This document shows, piece by piece, positions 20,971 to 31,363 of a stretch of DNA of 64,000 nucleotides. Positions within the stretch are counted from its first letter, which is position 1, and each line of letters starts with the position of its first letter. The position numbers were made by a program, and so were the translations under genes. The notes below the pieces were generated by a model that saw only the letters and a program-made list of their open reading frames with translations, ran no database searches and had not been told where the DNA came from. Source of the DNA: Dipteris shenzhenensis (Eukaryota > Polypodiophyta > Polypodiopsida > Gleicheniales); assembly GCA_047967505.1 (NCBI GenBank), contig CM106541.1. One strand, 5' to 3'.

Positions 20971-21537
20971 CTACTGCTCATCCGACTCGTCAGAGTCATC
21001 GTAGTCGTCATCGTCGTCGACCTGGCCCTTGTGACCTCTGCCTAATCCCTGTCCCTCATCAACGTCTAAGCCAAATCCCCTGAGAACTGCCTCCTCGCCA
21101 TTACCATTCGCCTCCACAAATGGGATGTTCAAGCTTGCACCCTAAGAGAAAGCATTTTAATTTGAAATTAGATTGGAACTTAAAGAATAAAACAATTTAA
21201 AAAGTGAGATTACAAGTTGGAGTAGACTTATACTGAGCGAGCAGCCACCACAGCCCAATCGACTGCCACTCCATGCGCCTCCATCTTAATAAACCACTTC
21301 CTCGCTCCTATGTGGAATGCACGGTTCACTTCCAATGAAGCCATGGGTTGCTAGCAAAGGAGTTCCCCAAGGGGTAGTCGTAGTGTTAGGCTTGAGAGGA
21401 GTCGACCCATGGGTAGTCGTAGGGGTAGGCCCCTGAGGAGTCTAGTGAGGGGAATGGAAGTCCTCTGGAGAGTACAGATCATGACGTCTCCTCCTACGAG
21501 GGGTTTCGTACTCTCTAGATGTGCGACGTGATGCCAT
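20971..21537 (-). pseudogene. TnpA-like accessory gene of a CACTA element, with a clear intron
   Basis: Reading right to left, ATG at 21537 opens MASRRTSREYETPRRRRRH; a TAG occurs near 21440 and there is a one-base frame change before the next ATG at 21344. From 21344 a 37-codon exon ends at 21234. An intron with GTATAAG donor and TTCTCTTAG acceptor spans 21233-21142, and the second exon runs from 21141 to the TAG at 20971. It ends in the acidic DDDDDYDDSDESDEQ tail. The join is in phase. A basic start and an acidic end are compatible with a small DNA-binding accessory protein. The TnpA assignment rests on position beside a CACTA end, not on a recognised domain. Confidence 0.45.
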
Positions 21538-21884
21538 GTCTAATTTGAGGGGATTGGTCAAACGTAGACACAAACATGAAAACAAAAACAAACACAAGAG
21601 CGGGTAAGAAGCGGGAAGACAATTTACTTAAAAGACAATTTATTACTTGAAACTCAAATTCAATTTAATAAAACTATGAAAACACAATTATTTACTTAAT
21701 ACAATTATGAAAAGATAGTTATTTACTTAAGACGGTTTATATCCAAGAGAGTTTTCATATACAAAAGATATCAGTATTATTAAACAAGAGTTTTCATATA
21801 CAAAAAATATCACGAAAATAGTATTGTTAAGCAAAATTTGTCTCCAAAAGAGACATTCTCCAAAAATGCCAAAATAGAGGAGGT

Positions 21885-22150
21885 CTACTGCTCTCCATTA
21901 CTGTCCAAGGTACTTTCCTCCTCACTACTAAATGGGTCACTTGGGACTTCATCTTCCACTTCTTCTAATATATAATCGTACTCTTCTTGGACTATGTACT
22001 CGCAATCTAAGAAGACCTCTACACAACGCATTATGTCCTTTATAGTCTCATCCTTACTATATTTGCAGTCGTAGCGATCTCTCCAAAGCTTACGGAGATC
22101 CTGTAGGTTGTTTTGTGCATGCCTCAGTCTTCCCCCTCCACGTGTGATCA
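21885..22150 (-). CDS. acidic minus-strand exon of unknown function
   Basis: An uninterrupted minus frame of about 88 codons with no start Met. It includes LRKLWRDRYDCKYS and ends in a Glu/Asp/Ser-rich tail (DPFSSEEEST) with a TAG at 21885. It sits upstream of the TnpA-like gene on the same strand and may be an exon of the same CACTA element. No domain is recognised. Confidence 0.35.
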
Positions 22151-22369
22151 GTCAGGACCCCACCCATGTGCACACACTTTGATGTTATACTTAACCCAAT
22201 CTGTAACATGCGCAATCTTCTCTGCTATATGTGATAGCAGAGTTTGGATGTCCCAGAATCACTACAACATGGGGAATCGGGTTGGGGTTTTCAAAATACT
22301 GTCGTGGAGGAGTGCCTTCCATTTAGAATCTGTTTGAAAAAAAAGAATCAAATACGGCTAAGGAGCAAA

Positions 22370-22965
22370 AGAAAAAAGAGGTGGAGGATAAGAAGAAGAA
22401 GAGAGATGACAAAGGGGAGGGCTGAAAGAGAGGAAAAGAGAGGAAAAAAGAGAGGGGAAAAGAAGAGAAAAAGAGAGGAGAAAAAGAGAGAAGGAAAGAG
22501 AGGAAAAGAGAGGAGGAGAAAGGAGAGGAAAAAAGAGAGGGGAAAGAGAGGAAAAGAGAGGAAAAAAGAGAGGGGAAAGAGAGGAAAGGAGAGGAGAAAA
22601 GAGAGGAAAAAAGAGAGGGGAAAGAGAGGAAAAGAGAGGAGAAAAAGAGAGGGGAAGGAGAGGAAAACATTTTATTTCGTGGGAATTGGAAAGAAAGGAA
22701 AAGAGAGGAGAAAAGAGAGGGGGAAAGAGAGGAAAAGAGAGAATGAAAGAGACGAAAAGAGAGGAGGAAACACAGGAAAAGAGAGGACAAAAAGAGAGGA
22801 AAAGAGAGAAGGAAAAGAGAGGAAAAGAGAGGGGAAAAGAGAGGGGAAAGAGAGGAAAAGAAAGAATGAAAGAGAGGAAAAGAGAGGAGGAAAGAGAGGA
22901 AACGAGAGAAGGAAAGAGAGGAAAAGAGAGGAAAAAACAGAGGGGAAAAGAGAGGTACTACAAGC
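22370..22965. repeat. polypurine array (GAAAAGAGAGG-type), left part
   Basis: About 600 bp with almost no pyrimidine except occasional T, built from GAAAAGAGAGG, GGAAAGAGAGG and GAATGAAAGAGAGG variants. One 30-bp interruption (ATTTTATTTCGTGG...) sits at about 22670. The Lys/Arg/Glu-rich frames across it (up to 306 codons) are composition artefacts. It continues at 23431 and 30194 once insertions are removed. Confidence 0.92.
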
Positions 22966-23430
22966 AACTCATCGGATCTCTTATATATGTGACAATCACA
23001 CGGCCAGATATTTGTTGTGCAGTAAGCTCACTAGCACAGTTTATGGCAAATCCAAAATAGTCTCAGTGGAATGCAGCCAAAAGAGCCTTGAGATACATCA
23101 AAGGTACAAGACAATTTGGGATAGAATACAGAGGAAGTCATCCATGGTTGCATGGATACTATGATAGTGACTATGCCGGAGATCATGAGACCAGGAGATC
23201 GACGCAGGGATATGCATTTTTCCTTGGTCAAGTTGCTATATCATGGTTGTCAAACAAACAGCCAACTGTTTCTTTGTCTTTGACTGAAGCAGAATATAGA
23301 GCGCTCACTACAAGTGCATGTGAGGCTATATGGCTCAGAACACTATTGTCAGAAACAGATTACTTTGATGAGTCAAAGCCAACAACAATATACTGTGATA
23401 ATCAATCGGCTCAAGCATTGGCCAAGAGAG
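22966..23430 (+). pseudogene. copia RT/RNase H fragment embedded in the polypurine array
   Basis: Begins KQLIGSLIYVTITRPD, continues [55 protein letters not shown] and ends [11 protein letters not shown]; one TAG at about 23060 interrupts it. It has no LTR, primer site or polypurine tract of its own, and purine repeat flanks it on both sides. The same subfamily (ALTTSAC, RPTT-Y) recurs at 43325-43654. Confidence 0.85.
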
Positions 23431-23909
23431 AATGAAAGAGAGGAAAGAGAGAAGGAAGAGGAAAAGAGAGGAAAAAATAGAGGGGAAAAGAGAAGGGAAA
23501 AGAGAGGAAAAGAGAGAATGAAAGAGAGGAAAAGAGAGGATGAAAGAGAGAAGGAAAAGACAGGGGAAGAGAGGATGAAAGAGAGGAAAAGAGAGGGAAA
23601 AGAGAGGGAAAAAGAAGAGGAAAAGAGAGAAAAAGGAGAGGAGAAAAAGAGAGAAGGAAAGAGAGGAAAAGAGAGGAGAAAAGAGAGGAAAAGAGGGAAT
23701 GAAAGAGAGGGAAAGAGAGGAGGAAAAGAGAGAAGGAAAGAGAGGAAAAGAGAGGATGAAATAGAGCAGGAAAAGAGAGGGGAAGAGAGGATGAAAGAGA
23801 GAAAGAAAGAGAGGAAAAGAGAGGAAAAAAAAGAGGGGAAAAGAGAGGAAAAGAGAGAATGAAAGAGAGGAAAAGAGAGGATGAAAGAGAGAATGAAAAG
23901 AGAGGGGAA
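23431..23909. repeat. polypurine array, middle part
   Basis: Continuation of the GAAAAGAGAGG-type array, ending with GGGAA at 23905-23909, the target duplication of copia element 2. Confidence 0.92.
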
Positions 23910-24566
23910 TGTTAGAATTCGTGGTTAATGCCCCACATGTTTTGCCCCCCCATTTATGAGGAGAAGGGCAAGGGGCTTAAGTGGTTAGAAGGGTGAGTGA
24001 TTGAGAGGGGGTCGCCGACCGGTCAAAGTCATTGGGTTGGTGGCCAAGCTCAAAGTCAATGGTCCGTGGTCAAGGTCAATGGCCGATAGTCAAGGTCAAT
24101 GGCCAGTGGCCAATGTTAATGGTCGGCGGCCAAGGTCAATGGTCGGTGGTCAAGGTCGGCCAATGTCAATGGTCGATGGTCAAGGTCAATGGTCGGTGTC
24201 CAAGGTCAATGGTCGATGGTCAATCCACCACCCCTTTGTGGCCTCTCCCCTCTACTATATAAAGCCCCCTTCCCCCTCACCAATATAGAACACTCAAGCC
24301 TTCAGCCTCTCAACACTCAAGCTGATCCAGTAGCACGCACTTAGTACTAGGGAGAAGGCGACTTGTCTAGCCCACTGTTGGTGGAAGAAGATTGCAGCAA
24401 CTGCTACCCTTTGTAGCTGCTCCTCTTGCAGCCTTTTGCCCTTCATTCTAAAAGGAAGAACTTGTTCAGTTTTGCCATCTTTGTTACTTTGTTGCTGCAC
24501 TTTTGTTGGGTTTTTTTCCAGCAAGTACCCATCTCTTTTGCTTCCGTTGTACCATGATTTCTAACA
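23910..24566 (+). repeat. 5' LTR of copia element 2 with internal minisatellite
   Basis: Starts TGTTAGAATTCGTGG and ends TTCTAACA, forming an 8-bp terminal inverted pair. At 24020-24225 it holds tandem units of the type GGTCAAGGTCAATGGTCGGT. A TATA-like CTATATAAAGCC follows at about 24256. The primer site TGGTATTAGAGCC follows at 24567-24579. Confidence 0.93.
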
Positions 24567-24705
24567 TGGTATTAGAGCCCATGTTCTAGGGCTCACCTGG
24601 GAGCTTGAAGGAAGGGACTTCCACGTGAGAATCTTTGCCGAAGATGGTCCTGGTTCAAGTATTACTTGCTGCCCTTGCTGTTAGAACAGTGAAGGAAGAA
24701 GATTT

Positions 24706-25386
24706 ATGTTTCCAGACATGTCGACAAAAGCCTCATCCATGACAGCCCCCTCTCCCTTCTTCTTCTCAGCTTCCTTCTTCCTTCATCCCCAACTTCAGAG
24801 AAAGTGGGAAGGTCGATGGTACCAACTACCTGATATGGAAGGTGAAGATCCGGAGTCAGATCATCCGGAGTCACCTCATGGCCCAAAAACTATGGAGGCT
24901 CGTCATGGGAGGTGATCCAACGCTGGTAGACACCTTGGATAGCAAAGGAAACATAGTTACCCGACGGATCCGAATGATCTCGAGTACTGGGAAAACTGTG
25001 ATGCTCAAGCTCTTGCCATGCTTATTGGGATGACGACAAACATTGTCATCCCACATACCCAGGCATGGGCCATTTTCAAAGACCTCTACAAGATGGACAA
25101 CATGGCCTGCATCCTCACTCTCCAGCATCAATTTCACAACATGGATATGAGTGAGGGAGACAAAGTACACGACCACCTGACGAAGGTGAAGGTTGTGAGA
25201 GACCAACTTGCAGCAGTTGGTCAAAAGGTGGATTCAAGCCAGTTGGCACTAATGGTGCTACATAAGCTACCTAGGAGCTTCAAAGGTTTCGTGACGACGG
25301 TCACAGCAGGTCAAAGAACAAAGCCCATGACTTTTGAAGAGCTTTGCCCTATTCTCATCCAAGATGAGGTTAGAGAGGATTTGTAC
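24706..25386 (+). pseudogene. gag of copia element 2
   Basis: The reading is split over frames: 24706 (MFPDMSTKASS), then 24842-25033 with LMAQKLWRLVMGGDP, then 25018-25386 with AWAIFKDLYKMDN and the copia gag (UBN2-type) pattern up to IQDEVRED. The zinc knuckle expected next is absent; the frame runs straight into integrase near 25395 (GGKFASTEF), which shows an in-frame internal deletion of the protease and early integrase. Confidence 0.8.
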
Positions 25387-25860
25387 TCCCAAGCTTTCTG
25401 TACCGTTCAGGGAGGCAAGTTTGCATCAACTGAATTCAACAGCTTCTGCAAAACAGATGGAATCAAGCGATAATTGACTACAGCCAGGACTTCTCAGCAA
25501 AATGGTTTAGGTGAAAGGAAACACAAGACCTCAGTTGATATGGGATTGTCTATGTTGCAAGGCAAGAATCTTGCCAAAGCCTATTGGGGTGAAGCCCTTG
25601 CAACTGCAATTCATATTCTCAACCAGACAAAGACAAAGGTTGTGGAACACATGACTCCATATGAGGCGTACAATGGTAAGAAACCAACAATCTCTCACTT
25701 ACGGATTTTTGGTTCTAACGCCTATGTTCATGTGCACAAGGATGAACTGAAGAAGCTTGATCCCATAATCTAGCAGTGCATTTTTGTTGGCTACAGTGAA
25801 GAGTCTAAGGCATACAGACTCTTTGACCCCAAGAAGAAGCATATCATTGTCAGCTAAGAT
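25387..25860 (+). pseudogene. C-terminal part of integrase, copia element 2
   Basis: GGKFASTEFNSFC is followed by a TAA at 25471 and then TSQQNGLGERKHK, the catalytic-glutamate region. GEALATAIHILNQ, ISHLRIFGSNAYVHV and CIFVGYSEESKAYRL complete the usual copia end. Both upstream catalytic aspartates are deleted. Confidence 0.85.
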
Positions 25861-26071
25861 GTGGACAGTGCCAAAGACTATTGATGATGATTAGGAATTC
25901 AGAGCTCTTCCCCCTCCCCCACCCAAAGTTGTCATTGAGGAGGTCCCCCAAGAGGCCCTAGAAGCCGAAGACGAGGAGGAGGAGCAACCATCTCTAGTAC
26001 CCACTTTAGAGGATCCTCAACCACCAAGGAAACTCCCAAAGTGGTATCTCAGGACTTTACAGGAGTCCCAA

Positions 26072-26504
26072 GTGACAGATATACCTGAGAGCAATTCTGG
26101 CCTTCGAAGGTCCCAGTGGCATGCTTCGGCTTCATCTGCTCACTATGCATTGGTCACTCAAGTCACAGAACCCACGTCCTTTGAGGAGGCCAAGGACATC
26201 CCAAAGTGGCAGGCGGCCATGCAGACAGAGATGGATACCATTCAGAAGAACCACACTTGGACTTAGTGGATCAACCTCGCAAGAGGAAGGTCATCGAAAC
26301 CAAGTGGGTCTACAAGCAGAAGTTCAAGTCTGATGGGAGCTTGGACAAATACAAAGCTAGATTGGTGGTGAAAGGATATGCTCAATTAGAGGGTCTTGAC
26401 TTTGATGAGACCTTTGCCCCAACTGCTCGCATGACATCAATTCGGACAATCATAGTTTTGGTTGCACATCACAATTGGCCCATCTTTTAGATGGATGTCA
26501 AATC
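26072..26504 (+). pseudogene. reverse transcriptase N-terminal part, copia element 2
   Basis: TEPTSFEEAKDIPKWQAAM, then a stop and frame change near 26265, then [37 protein letters not shown] and MDVKS at 26504. The sequence is cut by a solo LTR after MDVKS and continues at 27180 with FLNGTLEEDVYVEQPPGF. Confidence 0.88.
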
Positions 26505-27174
26505 TGTAAGAAAACAATACAACATATGTGCTCAACAGATAATAGGATCTCGTATGCAAGAGAGAAAAGCAGATAGTATGGAGAATCAAAAATTTGATTA
26601 CTGTAGAACTGATACAATAGATGGCGCTGTGCCTCCCAGCCGTGCGCTCCTGTGAGAGAAGCTTTGATGGCGATCTGGAAACAGTAGAGGACAGAGGCTA
26701 GATGCTAAGGAATCAGGGTTGCTGTACCCAGTGATGAATATGGGCTTCACGGGCTTGCTCTTATATAGCCACACTATATAGCCACACACTAGTCGTAGTC
26801 GGTTAGACTCAATTGGGAGACTGACCCAGTCCGCCCAAACCGATCGACTAGAGGTCGGTCTTGAAATAAGCCACCGACCACACGATAGAACCATGGCGCA
26901 AAATAGAGCAACTAACCTACGGTCACCGTTCGACCCACAGCCATCCGAGATCATCTGGGGCTCCAAACAAGCCCCGCAGCCTGAGAGTGGGCTGCCCCAG
27001 GAAATGCTCTGTCTACCCTCAGTGCGGTCTGTCATGGGATGCCTTCTGGTGTCCAAACCAGGACCTACCAGATAACCGAGCTACTCAAATGCCTTCTCCT
27101 CATATGGGGGGCTTACAAGTAGAGTTAGCTGGTTCCCGCATAGTTACACAAGAGTGGAGCATTGATACCTAACA
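26505..27174 (-). repeat. solo LTR, family A copy 2 (reverse orientation)
   Basis: Plus-strand ends TGTAAG...CCTAACA with the 5-bp target duplication AAATC at 26500-26504 and 27175-27179. Read on the minus strand it starts TGTTAGGTATC, contains GTAAGCCCCCCATATGAGG (shared with copies 1 and 3), a TATATAAGAGC promoter-like box near 26765-26755, and ends CTTACA. It interrupts the RT of copia element 2 exactly between MDVKS and FLNG. Confidence 0.9.
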
Positions 27175-27179
27175 AAATC

Positions 27180-27323
27180 TACGTTCCTTAATGGGACCCT
27201 GGAGGAGGACGTTTATGTTGAGCAACCCCCAGGCTTTCATGTTCCAAGGTCCACATCACAGGCCTACAGATTGAGGAAGGCACTATACGAACTGAAACAG
27301 GCCCCCAAAGCATGGTACTAGGG
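27180..27323 (+). pseudogene. reverse transcriptase middle part, copia element 2
   Basis: TFLNGTLEEDVYVEQPPG, then LRKALYELKQAPKAWY, ending at the next solo LTR. The flanking RT resumes at 28022 with IDEFFDRIG. Confidence 0.88.
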
Positions 27324-27328
27324 GATAG

Positions 27329-28021
27329 TGTTAGAGTTAGCTCAAATGTCCACCTCTCATGTAACCCACCAATATTCTGTGTACCCAATGTTGTAAGGCC
27401 CCCATATGAGGAGAAGCCATGATGGGTATCAGATATTGGGAGGGATCCCCAGTTTAGACACTGGAAGGGGTCTTAGAGTAGACCAGATGGTTATGAGACG
27501 GCTTAGGAGCCAAGAGTAGATACCCGTCTGCACAAAGGGGGGGTTCGGGGGGGCGATAGCCCCCCCGATAGCAGGGGGTCCGGGGGGCGCAGGCCCCCGG
27601 TGGGGGTCTGGGGGCAAAGCCCCCAGCGGCAGGGTCCGGGGGCTGCCGGTAGCCCCAGGCCCGACGGTATGACCTATGTGCGATCCTTCATCTGCCCGAC
27701 GGCATGTTTTCTGAAGGGTCGGTGGTCTTCCAGGCCGACTGTCTATTAGGCCGACTGCCTATTACAGGGCCGACCGTCAACCACTTACACTATATAAGTG
27801 GCCACCCCCTATCATCAGATCACCAGTTCTTCACGCTCATAGTCCTCCGTCCAGCATCTGTCTAGATCACCATCGAAGCTCTATCTGTAGAGCGCACGGG
27901 TGGACAGCCAACCATCAGTTGTATCAGCAGTTTGGTATATCAGAATTTTTGTATTCTCTCCAGCTTTCCATCGTGTACTTGCGTTTTGTTGTTATCTTCC
28001 GCTGCATACTATTTTCTTACA
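27329..28021 (+). repeat. solo LTR, family A copy 3
   Basis: Starts TGTTAGAGTTAGCTC and ends TTTTCTTACA, with the target duplication GATAG at 27324-27328 and 28022-28026. It contains TTGTAAGGCCCCCATATGAG at about 27393, a GC-rich block at 27540-27660 and a TATA box ACTATATAAGTGG near 27788. It lies only 155 bp from copy 2, in the opposite direction. Confidence 0.9.
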
Positions 28022-29532
28022 GATAGATGAGTTCTTTGATAGGATTGGAGAGGAGTCCTTCTGATCCCAACCTCTACTTCTTCATTGAGGGCGGTGGACC
28101 AAGGTTCAAGAGGACGAGTTTCTTCAGGAATTAGAGGATTGGGAAAGCCACGACTCGAAGGCACACTCAATACTGGTTTGGGGATTGAAGTTTGGCAAGA
28201 GCCAAAACAGATCTTCATCTCATAGCTATGCTGGGGAGATAATGAAGGCATTTGGCATGGCTGAGTGCAAGACAATTGGCACCCCTATGGAGGTTGACAT
28301 GAAGCTCTCAAATAAGGATTCGTCACCACTATGGACGAAGAAAAGTACAGAAGGCTTGTGGGCAGTTTGATTTACTTGTGCAACACACGGCTGGACATCA
28401 GCTTTACGACTGGTGTACTTAGCAGGTTTTCCAATAAGCCCCGAGAGAACCATTGGAGGGCAAGGATGCGGGTGCTAAAATACATCAAAGGCACACTTGA
28501 TTATGGCATCACCTATACCAAGGGCAACATCTTGACTGGATTCTGTGACTCGGATTGGTGGGATGATGTTGGTTATCATTTTGTATGTGGATGATCTCGT
28601 GCTCACAAGGAATCACAAGGACAGAATAGCCCAAGTCAAGAAGTTGCTTATGACAGAGTTTGAGATGTCAAACTTGGGGCTGCTCCACTACTTCCTTGGT
28701 ATTGAGGTACGGCAGAGCAATGACAGTATTTTCATTTGTCAGGAGAAATATTTTCATGAGCTACTTAAGAGGCTCCATATGGAGAATTGCAAGCCTGCAG
28801 TTACACTGATGGAGGTTGGGCTGAAATTTAGCATCAATGATTCATCAACATTGGTGGATGATGGACATTACCGGTGGTTGGTAGGGAGTCTTCTGTACCT
28901 TACCAACACTCGGCTCAACATCTCTTTCTCCGTTGGAGTCTTATGCAAGTTCTATGCCAAACCCAAGGAGGCACACTGGAGAGCATAATTAAGAGTCCTA
29001 CGGTACCTACAATGTATAGTACCTATGGCATTACCTACACCTCAGACTTGGACCTTGGGGGTTTCTATGATTCCGACTGTGGGCGAGGGACTTCGACACT
29101 CGGAGATCCACTACAAGCTATTGTTTTGTGCTTTCTTTAGGAGTTATCTCATGGCTCAACAAGAAGCAACCTTCCATTGCCCTCTCATCAACGGAGGCAA
29201 AGTACAAGGCTGCATGCACCGCAGCATGCGAATCTTTATGGCTCAGATGGATCTTGGAGGATCTGGACCAGACACAGATGGAGGCGATCGTGCTCATGTG
29301 TGACAACTAGAGTTGCATGGCTATTGCAAAGAATCCAATGTTTCATGCCAAAACCAAGCACATCAAGGTTCACTACCATTTTGTTCAAGAGCTCATCATC
29401 GATGGCATTGTTGAGCTGATGTACGTCCCCACCGTCGATAACCTTGCTGATGTTTTCACAAAGGCTCTCCCTCGAGAGCAATTGGAGCATTTGATCACAC
29501 GCATGGGTATCGGCCCACCATTGGGTCATTAA
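28022..29532 (+). pseudogene. rearranged RT/RNase H of copia element 2
   Basis: IDEFFDRIG and DPNLYFF continue the RT after the solo LTR. KTIGTPMEVDMKLS and YRRLVGSLIYLCNTRLDISF follow (28250-28460), then FCDSDWWDDVG. Here the order jumps back: at 28570 a second YVDDLVLTRNHKD box begins, followed by MSNLGLLHYFLGIEVR, a second RWLVGSLLYLTNTRLNISF and finally the RNase H end (29128-29532: ISWLNKKQPSIALSSTEA, then TKHIKVHYHFV and DVFTKALPRE). Two diverged copies of the same domain are thus joined head to tail. Confidence 0.85.
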
Positions 29533-29539
29533 GAGGGGG

Positions 29540-30193
29540 TGTTAGAATTCGTGGTTAATGCCCCACATGTTTTGCCCCCCCATTTATAAGCAGAAGGGCA
29601 AGGGGCTTAGGTAGTTAGAAGAGGGAGTGATTGAGAGGGGGTCTCCGACCAATCAAAGTCAATGGTCGGTGACCAAGGTCAAAGTCAATGGTTGGTGGTC
29701 AAGGTCAATGGCCAATGGTCAAGCTCAATGGCCGGTGGCTAATGTCAATGGTCGGTGGCCAAGTTCAATGGTCGCTGGTCAAGGTCAATGGTCGGTGGCC
29801 AATGTCAATGTTCGGTGGTCGATGGCCAAGGTCAATGGTCGATAGTCAATCCACCACACCTTTGTGGCCTCTCCCCTCTACTATATAAAATCCCTCTTCC
29901 CCCTCGCTAATATAGAACACTCAAGCCTTCAGCCTCTCAGCACCAAAGCTGATCCAATAGCGTGCACTTAGTAGGGAGAAGGTGACTTGTCTAGCCCACC
30001 ATTGGTGGAAGAAGATTGCAGCAACTGTTGCCCTTTGTAGCTGCTCCTCTTGTAGTCTTTTGCCCTCCATTCTAGAAGGAAGAACTTGTTCAATTTTGCC
30101 ATCTCCTTTGTTACTTTGTTGCTGCACTTTTGTTGAGTTGTTTTCCAGCAAGTATTCATCTCTTTTGCTTCCGCTGTACCGTGATTTCTAATA
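29540..30193 (+). repeat. 3' LTR of copia element 2, preceded by polypurine tract
   Basis: Polypurine tract AAGAGGGGG at 29531-29539, then TGTTAGAATTCGTGG, the same GGTCAATGG minisatellite at 29650-29860 but with a different unit order, TATA-like CTATATAAAATC near 29881, and the end TTCTAATA. The target duplication GGGAA follows. Confidence 0.93.
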
Positions 30194-30428
30194 GGGAAGA
30201 GAGGATGACAGAGAGGAAAAGAGAGGAAAAAAGAGAGGGGAAAAGAAGAGGAAAAGAGAGAGAAAAAGAGAGGAAAAGAGACAAGAAAAAGAGAGAAGGA
30301 AAGACAGGAAAAGAGAGAAAGAGAAATAGAGAAGAGAAGAGAGGGGAAAGAGGGAGGAAAAGAGAGGAGCAGAGAGAGGAAGGAGAGGAAATAAGAGAGG
30401 GAAGAAGAGGGGAGAAGAGAGGATAAGA
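30194..30428. repeat. polypurine array, right part
   Basis: GAAAAGAGAGG-type repeat continuing the array at 22370-23909 across copia element 2. It ends at GGATAAGAGTTCC. Confidence 0.92.
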
Positions 30429-31080
30429 GTTCCTACGCACATCACTGCAGCTAGCACTTAGGGCGCTAGATACAAGCCAATGCAATCACGAAAAGAAAAA
30501 TAGGAAAAGACCTAGAAATTACATGTCCTGGCAAAGAGAAGCCTACAAACAAGAAGAAAGCACAAAAACAATAGATTTAGCTTTCATACTCTTCTCTTTC
30601 ATGATTGTTTTTTGTGTATTGTTTCTTCTTTTAAAGAAATAAAAGGAAAGGAACAGAGGAGAGAAATTTTAGAAAAAGTAAGGGAAAGTGAAAGTAGAGG
30701 AAGGGAAAGTAGAGAAATACCAAAAAAAGAAGAGGTGAGCCTTCTTTCCTTCACCAAATCTTATTTTTTGTCCAACTCTGAAAATCAAGCATGAAAATGA
30801 GCACATGGGCTTAGTAATGCAAGGAGAAACATGCTTCAACACACAAAACAAAATGGGGGAAGGAAAAAACCTACATTGTTTAAATAGACACACCTTCTTG
30901 GAAAATGTCCTTTCACACGAGTAGAGAGGCAGAAGGGTGGAGAGGGAGCACAAGTGTTGGGAAAGGGGCTGGGTAGGGATGAGTAGTGCAGGGAAGATGC
31001 TGGAGGAAGGTGAGGTCATCGAAGGTGAGGAAGGAGGAGAGGTTTTTTCTTTTTTCGAGATAGAATTGTGAGGAGCGGCG
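30429..31080. other. no gene recognised
   Basis: Purine-rich, especially 30640-30740 (AGGGAAAGTGAAAGTAGAGG type). No coding motif and no clear element end. It separates the polypurine array from the 5' region of the CACTA element at 31081. Confidence 0.4.
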
Positions 31081-31363
31081 ATGCGGGTTTCAGGTTTTAG
31101 CTCCCAAAGTTGGTATATATCAACATTGTTTGTGTATCCCTTAAAGTTTGGTATATATCAGTTGTACAAGGGTGCCGGGATGTCAAAACTATGGCCTTGT
31201 CTCAACACGGTTGTACGAGGGTGCTGGGATGTCAACTATACACAACTCTGGGATAAAGTCAATATATACCGACAATGCATGGCATAAAAGCTAGTAATAG
31301 GCTATTTTTTGGATCTTGAGTGGATTTCCTTGCATTTTGTGTTGTGATTTTGGAGGTGTGCAG
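31081..31363 (+). repeat. 5' subterminal region of a CACTA element
   Basis: GTTGGTATATATCAAC, GTTTGGTATATATCAG and CAATATATACCGAC-type motifs match the subterminal repeats of the other CACTA ends. Two copies of GTTGTAC(A/G)AGGGTGC followed by GGGATGTCAA lie at about 31160-31240; this is the sequence that encodes LYEGA-MSK at 31845-31875 in the Tnp2 gene downstream. No CACTA terminus was located. Confidence 0.55.

Larger units (their letters stand above)
23910..30193 (+). mobile_element. Ty1/copia LTR retrotransposon 2, inserted in the polypurine array
   Basis: LTRs of about 655 bp start TGTTAGAA and end TTCTAACA (3' copy TTCTAATA). The 5-bp target duplication GGGAA lies at 23905-23909 and 30194-30198. 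It contains gag, a truncated integrase, reverse transcriptase and RNase H, but zinc knuckle, protease and the first part of integrase are missing. Two solo LTRs of another family have inserted in its RT (26505-27174 and 27329-28021), and its RT/RNase H region is partly repeated out of order. It is dead. Confidence 0.95.

Noticed and set aside
22244-23164. 306-codon open frame rich in Lys, Arg and Glu on the plus strand, and the Phe/Ser/Leu frame opposite it
   Set aside because: They simply translate the GAAAAGAGAGG array; stop-free because the repeat lacks T-rich stop contexts.
24001-24288. Open frame with regular Trp/Gly/Val repeats in the copia LTR
   Set aside because: Translation of the GGTCAATGG minisatellite, which lies in the LTR upstream of the transcription start.
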